Assembly (NCBI GenBank): GCA_015852425.1
Contig: JAAAIG010000632.1
Location: 4,694 to 21,650 of the forward strand
Source: Gryganskiella cystojenkinii
Taxonomy: Eukaryota > Mortierellomycota > Mortierellomycetes > Mortierellales > Mortierellaceae
Reading direction: 5' to 3'
DNA: 16,957 nucleotides
Positions within the stretch are counted from its first letter, which is position 1. The number at the start of each line of letters is the position of its first letter. The notes under the pieces were generated by a model. The model had not been told where the DNA came from. It worked only from the letters and a program-made list of their open reading frames with translations, and made no database searches. Positions 1 through 7,800 of the stretch are shown one piece after another. The position numbers were made by a program, and so were the translations under genes.

Positions 1-13
1 GGGGGGGGGGGGG
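1..13. repeat. Poly-G run at window edge
   Basis: The window begins with 13 consecutive G residues followed by G-rich sequence. It does not match the fungal telomere repeat TTAGGG. The simplest reading is a contig end or a sequencing/assembly artefact; a genuine G tract cannot be excluded. Confidence 0.6.
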
Positions 14-672
14 TAGTCCGATGGGAGGGAGGGGAAGGATGAGGTGGAGAAGAGTGTAATGTGGGTGTAGGCAGGGGTATGAGAACAGCACAGAGCACGA
101 ATGCATGCAAAAGACAGTTTTTTGCTCGAGCTTTTTCTTTTTCTTTTTTTTTTTTTTCAAGCTGAAGTGGCTTAGATCGAATGTAAACAGCGAGCCTGCT
201 GCCAATCTCCTGAGATTTGTTAAAAAGTTGAGGCAATACTTTCGGTGACGTAGTCACAGAAGCAAATGTGCCTCACCTCTCCATCCTTTATTCTTCGTTT
301 TTCACACCTGTGCGCAATAGGCTTCGTTTCCCTATCCCTTGGTCCGAGAGCACTAGGTTGACCATCATATCCATCTGCCACTGAAGGAATGGTGCGTGAT
401 GAAGACAGCAACCTTGAAAGCCGCAGGATGTGTTTGTTGATCGATGCAGAGTTTGGAATGTAGCTCGCGAAGTGCTTGAAAGTGGCAGAATTGATGAACT
501 AGGGCGCATGACACTACGAATCTTGCGTACTTTGTAAGTGAGCTTTTACTTCGTGTTGCGGTTTAAGGAGTGATATCCTATTTTATGCCATTCTAAAAAA
601 GTCAGTTCACGATGAAATTCCATTTATGTAATAGAGTGCAACTCTGTCACGAGGATCCAATGCAAAGCCCAA
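14..672. other. Gene-poor stretch, nothing recognised
   Basis: This 660-nt stretch carries a T-rich tract around 118-157 and only short open frames with no family resemblance, splice pattern or conserved motif that I can recognise. I see no supported gene or RNA here. Confidence 0.5.
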
Positions 673-1970
673 ATGACAGTGAGCAGAGAATACAAAACCC
701 ATGGGAGAAAAGTCTTCGAGATCATATTCGCTGGTATCTTGTCGAGCAGCTCTCTAAGAGTGCATACATTCGAGATTCATAACGGTAATACTGGTGGTCT
801 GCATGCTCTAGCCTGCACATTTCCGGGATGTCCAAAGGAGTACCTATCACGAATCAAGTGGGAGCGCTATATTGCCACTCATACCACCACATCAGATGCG
901 CACTAATGCCCACGGTGCGACGAGGCGTTTACCGACTTGCTTTTTGGACGAGCACGAAATCTCGCGCGCCGAAGACTTGTCAGGTATTGTCCCTGACACG
1001 ACAGCAGATGCCATCCACACTCTCAAGGACCAGCTAGTTACCCGCACGGGGAATCTTCACACTGCTGACTTCTTAATGAGAATCGCCTCTCCGATCGTGT
1101 TGACCCTTGACGACCTGACCAAGGTTACCGTGCTAGGACTCCCCGGGACGACAGATCAACTTGCAGGAAGGAGGATCGTGGAGGCAACAGAGATCCATGA
1201 CTCCGGTATGGGAGTCAATGAGCAATCTACTATTGACGCTGAGCTATCGCAGGTGTTGCTGGCACATCGGTATGGAAAGTTAATCTTGCCCGACATTGAG
1301 TTATAACGCGAACTGGACCAGAGGACATGCTAATTGAGATCCAAGGCTGAGGCGACCATCATTTGCGACAAGTTGGCTAGGGCAATCGCACAATCGAAAT
1401 CCAACACTCTACTCGTTCAAAGGTCAAACTTATGGAAAGACTCAACTAGAGGACCGCCATGAGCAGCCACTGGCACAGCCGGTACATGGATCTTACATGC
1501 ATGATTTCTGGAAAATGCTGGACTTTTATCCGATTCGACTTTTTTTTCTGCACTAATCCTATGTAAGAAACTATTTGATTCGACAATTACTCGACATTTG
1601 AGAATCCATGCAAGTTACATCGTGCAAGTGATCGAGCATGATGGTGCCAAGAAGATCATGGTAGGCACGGACATTTAGGCAGCGTTGATTATGTCGTGTG
1701 CTCTCTTGCATTCTGGAGAAGTCGTTGTAGAGCCCACAACACTTCGTTCACACTTCATGCTGCGTCGAAGGTATAGGTCAGATCAGAGTGGGAGGTACAA
1801 GTGAGATTAAGATCCTGGCGGCAACATTCTTCCATTTACAAGAGAGCAAGAACCACATGCGAAACGTGTTAGGAAAGGGTCTCGCTCTCACATCTGATGA
1901 TACAACGCAAGTATCCCGAGAATTGCAAGTTCTCTATGAGATGCTGATGCATGTTGAGAACCGTTCTTAA
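673..1970 (+). pseudogene. Decayed multi-C2H2 zinc-finger protein gene
   Basis: Several short frames on one strand read like pieces of a single zinc-finger protein broken by stops and frameshifts. At 814-882 the spacing is C-x4-C-x12-Y-x3-H, a C2H2 finger whose first His codon is now TAT, one C-to-T change from CAT. After a TAA at 904-906 comes a second C-x2-C (907-918) followed, after a frame change, by a His at 953. The frame at 872-1305 continues the sequence; beyond its stop the same frame reads on through two stops before shifting again near 1450. A third remnant at 1549-1609 has a Cys at 1549, then CKKLF and an H-x3-H, with another shift between the cysteines. The open frame at 1788-1970 may be the C-terminal end. 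Function is inferred only as a former nucleic-acid-binding protein; the exact ends are uncertain. Introns explaining every break seem unlikely because the breaks lack GT-AG boundaries at the right places. Confidence 0.5.
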
Positions 1971-2063
1971 CGAGAGATCTTGAGTAGAACAGTGCTCGCA
2001 TTATTAAGTGATTCAACTATTAATACAAACTCGGCGTGGTTATTCCCGTGGACCATGCATGTC

Positions 2064-2078
2064 TTTATTGTAAATAAA
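2064..2078. terminator. Candidate bidirectional poly(A) signals
   Basis: AATAAA occurs on the minus strand at 2069-2064, about 210 nt past the stop of the secreted peptide gene, and on the plus strand at 2073-2078, about 100 nt past the last pseudogene frame. The back-to-back placement between convergent units fits 3'-end signals, but the hexamers are short and AT-rich, so this is only suggestive. Confidence 0.35.
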
Positions 2079-2279
2079 TGGTTTCCTATTTCACTGCCAT
2101 TTAGAACTTTCTCCGAATTAATGATCATGGTGTCAAGGACTGTCGGATAGTACTAAGGATATGTTGATTGAGGACGAAGACAGAGGTCGGGAACAAGGAC
2201 TATTTATGTGAAAGGGTACAGATACTAAAGAAGCGAGGTGACGATGAAAAGGAACGTCACCAAAGAAATGACTCTTCTG

Positions 2280-2561
2280 TTACTGACACAGAAATCTGCG
2301 GTTCACATTAGCACAGGTTTTGCTACAGCATCGGTCGGGGTTGTAGCATGGATAGCCTTTGGCAACGCAAGTTGAACTTGAACATGCACGGTTGCAGTTA
2401 AAGAAAATGATTTCGCAATCCTGAATGCAAGTTACACCAAGGCATTGTCCCAAGCAATAGTTGTATCCATTGCTACATGACCCAACACAGTCAGCATTGA
2501 CTCCGCTGGTCACCATAAACGCGGCGAGCACCAGAATCGATATCGATTTGAATCCTTGCAT
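2280..2561 (-). CDS. Small secreted cysteine-rich peptide (14 Cys)
   Basis: A single-exon 93-aa protein. Residues 1 to about 23 form a classic signal peptide (charged start, hydrophobic core, cleavage predicted after NA), leaving a mature peptide of about 70 residues with 14 cysteines. The first eight fall in four CxxxC pairs with spacing 6, 4, 6: CxxxC-x6-CxxxC-x4-CxxxC-x6-CxxxC. This looks like a duplicated pair, the spacing style of alpha-hairpinin peptides. After four more residues the last six cysteines follow C-x6-C-x5-CC-x3-C-x7-C, an inhibitor-cystine-knot (knottin) spacing. An even Cys number and secretion suggest a disulphide-stabilised extracellular peptide: effector, antimicrobial or protease-inhibitor-like roles are possible but not shown. 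I do not recognise a named family. It lies divergent from the Ig-like secreted protein and has a duplicated TATA-containing element upstream. The start is the only Met before the signal peptide. Confidence 0.8.
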   Translation of the reverse strand: MQGFKSISILVLAAFMVTSGVNADCVGSCSNGYNYCLGQCLGVTCIQDCEIIFFNCNRACSSSTCVAKGYPCYNPDRCCSKTCANVNRRFLCQ

Positions 2562-2778
2562 GATACTTTTGGAAGGGCGTTGGAGTCTTGAGGCTGTAGG
2601 CGCTGGATCCTTGATAGGAGCTGGTCTGCAAGGGTTCTGCGAGGGTTCCTGGAAGGTCTCGGTGAAAGTTCGTGTGGAGTTTTGGCTAAGGTTCGTGCGG
2701 CGGCTCTTGAGAAAGAGTTATGGTGTTGTTTTGTGCGATGTCTTAATGAGTGTTGGTGCAGGTTGCTTGAATTTACAC

Positions 2779-2829
2779 CCACTATATATACCAATAGGAA
2801 TTTGCACAGCCACTATATATACCAATAGG
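2779..2829 (-). promoter_or_regulatory. Duplicated TATA/inverted CCAAT element
   Basis: A 20-nt sequence carrying TATATATA and CCAAT (plus-strand reading) is present twice without mismatch at 2779-2798 and 2810-2829, with a 31-nt period. It sits about 220-270 nt upstream of the start codon of the minus-strand cysteine-rich peptide. TATATATA reads on both strands, so direction is not fixed by the motif; assignment to the peptide gene is by position. A leader of this length or a leader intron would be implied. Confidence 0.45.
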
Positions 2830-3091
2830 GCAGAAAAAGAAAGACCAAACAGAGGGGTTTTTTCATCTCACTGGTGGTGGCGCTGCTGTCTCCCTTGGTG
2901 CTATCCTTCCGCTTTTCCAACTATCCCTTGATCATGGTAACTGTTCTTTCTTGTGTATCTGCGTTTCCCTACCCTCGTTTGGTTTCCTGTCTTTCTTTTT
3001 CTCGGTTTAGTTCTTTGTGTCGATTACGATATCCTGTTCAGCATACCCCCTTTTTGCGCCATAGATGTTCCCTGACCTTCCCCTCACTTCT

Positions 3092-3262
3092 TGTCCTTGA
3101 TTTTTTGGGTGTCCCTCCTTTCTCCCTTCTCAGCATGCCCTTGATCTTTTTCTGTTCGTCCTTTTCCCGCCTTGCCCTTGATCTTTTGAACGGCGTCCCT
3201 CTTTCCAGAATGCCCTTGATCTTTGGGCGGCGTCCCTCTTTCCAGAATGCCTTTGATCTTTA
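3092..3262. repeat. About 37-nt degenerate tandem repeat
   Basis: Units beginning TGCCCTTGATCTT start at 3136, 3173, 3211 and 3248 (periods 37, 38 and 37; the last is partial, with CCTTT in place of CCCTT). The units starting at 3173 and 3211 share the tail CGGCGTCCCTCTTTCCAGAA, while the first unit has a diverged tail. A more degenerate copy starts near 3092. The array ends about 34 nt before the TATA box of the downstream gene. Unit lengths not divisible by three argue against selection as protein repeats. Confidence 0.7.
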
Positions 3263-3295
3263 CTGGAGTACAGGGAGTCCGCAGGATAATCAAAG

Positions 3296-3305
3296 TATAT
3301 AAATA
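3296..3305 (+). promoter_or_regulatory. TATA box of the Ig-like secreted protein gene
   Basis: TATATAAATA lies 144 nt upstream of the chosen start at 3440, and only 18 nt upstream of the first in-frame ATG at 3314. A transcription start 30 nt or more downstream of the TATA box would leave that first ATG out of the mRNA. This is one reason to prefer a later start. Confidence 0.5.
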
Positions 3306-3439
3306 GGCCATGAATGACTTTTCAACAATCGCCCGCAAGACCCATTCACGTACTGTACACTCCGATACTTTCACTTCCAATGCGCTTCCTAAAATCAGGA
3401 GATCCTATACTCAAGTTTAACGTTCCGCCGTACCCGTTC

Positions 3440-3655
3440 ATGGCCAGTCTGTTGCTGGTATTGCTCTTCGTGTCTGCTGCTCCTACACAGAGCACAGACC
3501 AAGTAATCGGAGGAAGTATCTCCAGTGTGGAGTCCGGACAGACCGTGGCTTTGACCCTTAATGGCCATCAGTACAAGTCAGTAGTAAATGCCGATGGATC
3601 TTGGTCAGTTTCGGTCCCCGCTAACGAGCTTCTCCAGTTGACAGAGTCGCCGTGA
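3440..3655 (+). CDS. Small secreted protein with bacterial-type Ig-like domain fragment
   Basis: A 71-aa protein. Residues 1 to about 18 are a strong signal peptide (MASLLLVLLFVSAAPTQS). The rest resembles the Ig-like repeats of large bacterial adhesins of the Big/BapA kind: an I-x-G-x-I-S-x-V-x-x-G-Q-T-V start, then LTLNG, Y, and the hallmark ADGSWSVSVPA followed by EL near residues 54-65. Bacterial domains of this type run about 85-95 residues; here only the first half or so is present before a TGA, so it is either truncated or a minimal version. In-frame ATGs at 3314 and 3380 would add 42 or 20 residues, but only the start at 3440 puts the signal peptide at the N-terminus. AATAAA follows at 3706-3711. 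A GTCAGT...CTAAC...ACAG pattern inside 3604-3646 could mimic an intron, but it would remove the conserved residues. Transfer from bacteria, for example endosymbionts, is an inference. Confidence 0.6.
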   Translation: MASLLLVLLFVSAAPTQSTDQVIGGSISSVESGQTVALTLNGHQYKSVVNADGSWSVSVPANELLQLTESP

Positions 3656-3705
3656 CCCCGACATGCCAAGTACCACTTGCGACTATCAGTACCCTAACAA
3701 TATTC

Positions 3706-3711
3706 AATAAA
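3706..3711 (+). terminator. AATAAA poly(A) signal
   Basis: An AATAAA hexamer lies about 50 nt downstream of the stop of the small Ig-like protein gene, a fitting distance for a short 3' UTR. Confidence 0.45.
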
Positions 3712-4867
3712 TAGTGAAACACCTATTTGTGGCGCCACTGCTGCAAACCTTGCCCTTGTTAGCACGCCGTCCACTCTCAACCTTGAAGGTTCATTGTTAC
3801 TACTTGCTTCCGTTACCTTGTCATTATCCTGGTTGCCTCTTGGTTGTATCAGACTGCAAGAGCGTTCCTGGAAAACCTCGCCCTGGCAATTGAAAGCAAA
3901 AGTGGTTAATTGCTCTGAGAGAAGTATTGGGCGGGATTACGTTCGAAGCCTCGTTCTTTCCTCTTTTGAAGGCTCGCTCAACTTCCGCGATGCTGTCTGA
4001 ACTTCTATGTCCTCACAACTCGTAGTAAATGAGCATCATGGTTATTTTTCTGACCCAACAGGACAATCACTTCATGTACATCTCCTTATCGCTCTTCTTG
4101 CTTTGCCCAACATGCTCGCTCCTCCCACAATTGTTGTCTCGAAAGAAATATTTCAAGTTGAAAAGTACTTTACTCCCATAACTCACAGCCACCATCAAGA
4201 AAATGTGCCCCATGCAACCCGTCCGTTGTCTTGGTTTTTTTTTCAGTTGCGTGTGCAGCTGCTTCAAGTGCGCGCTTATTTTTATCGCAACATGGCGAAG
4301 GCCGTGCTTCACACTCACTGTCAGGGCGAGGAATGCACGGTAAATAATGGCCAATGCCACACCAACAAACACTTTTTTTCTTTACCGCAAATTAAGTAAC
4401 AATGGGAGGAGGACAGGGTTGAACCCGTCAATAAATGAGTGAAAGTTGCTTTCGAGTGAAGCTGTTCAACGCATCCGATTCAATGGCCACCTGAGCATTT
4501 TTCTCAGAAAGACAGGGAGGATCACATTTTTGACGCTTTTGCAAGCAACGAGTAAGGGGATAATAATGAAGAGTCGACCACCTTCGGTCATTTTTAATCT
4601 TTATTGGGGTGAAGTTTTCTGGTCGACTCTTGAAACGTTGTAATCTTTGTTTTTTGATTGTCCTTTTTGATGTTTTGTTTCTTTTGTCTGTTTGTTGTTC
4701 GTCTCAAATCACGTATTTTAAAAGATCGCGATTAGAGTGCAATGCCACTTTGGGCAAGATACTCGGCCAAGTGGGTCTTGGTCTCCGGTTGAAGCTGCAA
4801 TGATCCATGCTGGAGCTATCAGACAGACCAACAAAAAAAAAAAAAAAAAGGCCTTTAGGTCTAATTT
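3712..4867. other. Intergenic stretch without a supported gene
   Basis: This stretch holds open frames of 65-130 codons (for example 4007-4399 plus) that lack recognisable motifs, signal peptides or splice structure, and I do not support them as genes. It contains a 12-nt inverted repeat (4569-4631) and a 17-A run (4833-4849). The part nearest 4867 should be the 3' UTR of the minus-strand exportin gene; AATAAA on the minus strand at 4605-4600 is a possible end signal. Confidence 0.5.
4569..4631. repeat. 12-nt perfect inverted repeat
   Basis: AAGAGTCGACCA at 4569-4580 is matched by its exact reverse complement at 4620-4631, with a 39-nt AT-rich spacer. No target-site duplication is obvious at the flanks. 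It could form a stem in RNA from either strand; no function is known. Confidence 0.6.
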
Positions 4868-7800
4868 CTAAACAAGGCGCATCACATCGTAGGCAAAGGG
4901 GCCAATAAAAACACTTACACGACCGGGGAACTGCTGGTTGAAACGGACGATACCCTCGACCAAGTACTGCTTAGGGTCAGCGATCACAGCCGTAGGATCC
5001 AACTTTGCATTCGTTGCCGTCGCCAACTGTGAGAACTGTGCTTGATATCCCGACTCCTCAATGTCAATCGCATACAGGTCCGCATCCTCAGCTGCATCCG
5101 CCGCGGCTCCTTTGACATCCTGAGGTGCCTCAAAAAGTCGGACCAACGCCGACATGACTGAAGGCCAGACCGCATCAAAGTTGGTACCTTCAGTGATCGT
5201 GACTGATCCCGTCAACAGACGCGCCATCGCCACAGCACAAGTCTTCCGCTCCACACGGCCAGAAATCTTTTGGGTCTCAGTCAACCAAACTGTCTTCAAG
5301 AACTGAACAAACAATCCGGGTTGAACAGCCTCAAAGAGAGCCCAGTAGCCATCGGGTCCAGTTCCTTCCTTGTCCAGTGCCATATAGTAGAAGGAAAAGT
5401 TGACAAAGCCCTTCTTGAACTTGTCCGTTTTGTGGTTTTGGAGGCGGGTTAGCAACACGACCAAGATATGCTTCATATAGTTGGCCAGAGAAGCCCTGGA
5501 AATGACAAAAGAAGAAAATGAAGGGTGAGAAATGTGCCTCGCGCTCAGAGAGCAACCGCTTCCTTAGTGAGAATTATGCAGGCAGGAATCAAAACTCACA
5601 TTGGAACGTAGGTGACGACAGACTGCAACAGCTCGAAGGCGTGATGATCATTGATCTTGGACGAAACAAGCTTTTGGAAGACACCCAACATGGGCTCTAA
5701 CTGGTTGTTGGCGACAATCCATGCGGATCCAGATTTCAAGTACGCTTGCAAAAGCTTGACTAAAGCGGGAACGTTACCTATTACGCAGATTTCGAAAAAA
5801 AAGAAGTAAGAATCAAGTAACACCACAGAATCACGTCAAAGTGTCGAAATCAATACTTACCTTGTTGGGACCAGAGGTGAGGCTGAACCAGAGGAGGCAG
5901 CAATTGCTGGTAAAATACTGGAAGATCTGCACTGGTGTTGTATGACAAAAGTTGCGACAGCAGCTGGAACACATACGGACTGAACTCGGCGATATCCTGT
6001 TGTAAAATGACCTGGAAGGGTGCCAAGAGAAGAGACTCGAATGTCTTTGCCGCAGCAGGGTCTGCATTGCAGATGAATCTATTGGTAGAAAAGAGTGACA
6101 GCAAACATGATTAGAAGCAAGTCCAACGAAATCAGGATAATCAAACAAAATTACATCAACAGTCATACCTGATCAAAGCGCCGATACTCTCAAAGACATA
6201 GTGGTTGAATTTCGGATGACTGGGGTTAGAGCTGACGGCCTGGACAATGGCCGTCAGGCGCGCAAGACAAACGTTAACCAAGGGCAACATTTTTTCGCGT
6301 ACAGTGAGAATCACTCGCATCACACCTAAGTGTTTCAAGGTGGAAGAAAAAAATATGAGTCAAAATGACAAGGTTTTAAGCATTTACATGTCCCGTGTAT
6401 CCTGCTCCTTACACTTCATTAGATAATCGTTCTCGGCAAGCTTTTCTGGAGTTCTTCCAAGTTCAACCAAACGGAACAACTGTGTAATCAAATCCGAGGA
6501 GAGGGGTGATATATCATCGGCTGTAAACCTGTCATAGATAGAAGGTACATGGTTAGTCCTAACCGTTGTCAAAATCATGAGCTTATTTGGCAGAACAGAG
6601 TGACTCCGGTACATACATCATAGGCCCCGTTGATCCCGACACGCGCAAAAAGAGGATACGCTCGATACAGATAGCAGCATAGGTATAGACAGCATAGTTA
6701 GTGCTCTTGAGATGCTCAACGAGCAAAGGCAGAACTACAAGCAGCTGCTCCTTTGAGAATTGCGCTCTGAATGTGTAGACGTATTTGATCGCATCCACTC
6801 TGAGAATAGGGTGAATAGGCTCGTTGACTGGGGTTCTCAGATCCGGGAGAACATGCTTGTCGAAAAAGTCCAGAATGTTCACCTCGGCGTTGGTTTCGCG
6901 GGCACCATACTATAGAAAAACAGAACGAGTTAGGTCAAAACTTTTAAACTGTGCGCTCAAAATTTAACTTCAGTTGAGAATTCCCCCGACATAACGGCAA
7001 CATACCTGTGATCCGACACTGCGAGCAGCGATGCTTGTCAAAAGGAAGAGAGCAGCGTCCTTGTCCTTCCAGTTCTGAGCGACATTGTTGTATCTCTGGA
7101 GATAGTGCTGGATGTAAGTCTTGATGATGGCGGTCACTTCGGCAGGGTATTGGTCCAAAAGTCCTCGAACAAGTTCAGTGGCGGCTCTACGGCGAGTCTC
7201 GCTGTCAGATCCTTCGAGGTCGCGTCTGATGTACTCGATTGGCTCATCCTCGAAAAGTTCCTCATCCGATTCTAAAGAGTTGAGCAATATGGGATCAGCC
7301 ACTGTCAGAGTCATCATATGACAGGAGGTATTGTCGAGTTCCGGACGTTGCTTACCTCTGAGGCCCATGTTGGGAAGAACGATCTTCTCACAGAGCTGAG
7401 AGAGAATATCGTTGGAGTTGAACATATCCCTGTGGCGCCCGTTCTTGACCACCGAAGTCAAAAATGACATGGCCTTACTGACGAGCTATTGTTCATACGA
7501 CAAAGTTGGCATGTCAGCATGACGGTGCATCAAATAAATTCCCCATGAAAGTACCTATTATAGCGCAAAAGATCTCATTTACCATATCGTTCCTTGGTTC
7601 AAGTCCCAAAGTGGTCAACAGCGTCCATGATGTCTGAATGAACTCGGGCAAAGTTTTAAAGTCTTCCTCGTAACGTTTGCTGTAAAGCTCCACGATTTCA
7701 CAGATCGACGCTTTGACCTGAAGGACAGGTCCGGGAGCATCCTCGTCCTACAAAAATCGACGTGGCATTAACAAAACTGTTTTTAACAGTAGAAAGTCCG

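Noticed and set aside
2461..2931. 156-codon plus-strand open frame over the secreted peptide gene
   Set aside because: It is antisense to the signal peptide and promoter of the 14-Cys gene and shows no motif or composition of its own.
3136..3262. CRISPR-like appearance of evenly spaced repeats
   Set aside because: The repeats are directly adjacent and degenerate without unique spacers, and the surrounding genes are eukaryotic.
3084..3380. Minus-strand Lys/Gly-rich frame with repeated KIKG and KDQGH blocks
   Set aside because: The protein repeat is a by-product of the 37-38-nt DNA tandem repeat; units are not multiples of three and only one pass stays open.
3604..3646. Possible intron with GTCAGT donor, GCTAAC branch and ACAG acceptor
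   Set aside because: Removing it would delete the conserved SWSVSVPA segment of the Ig-like domain.
4007..4399. 130-codon plus-strand open frame
   Set aside because: No signal peptide, domain or conserved pattern; it overlaps an equally long frame on the other strand and lies in AT-variable intergenic DNA.
4411..4430. GGGTTGAACCC resembling a tRNA T-arm
   Set aside because: The loop is too short for a T-loop and no acceptor, D or anticodon arms can be drawn around it.
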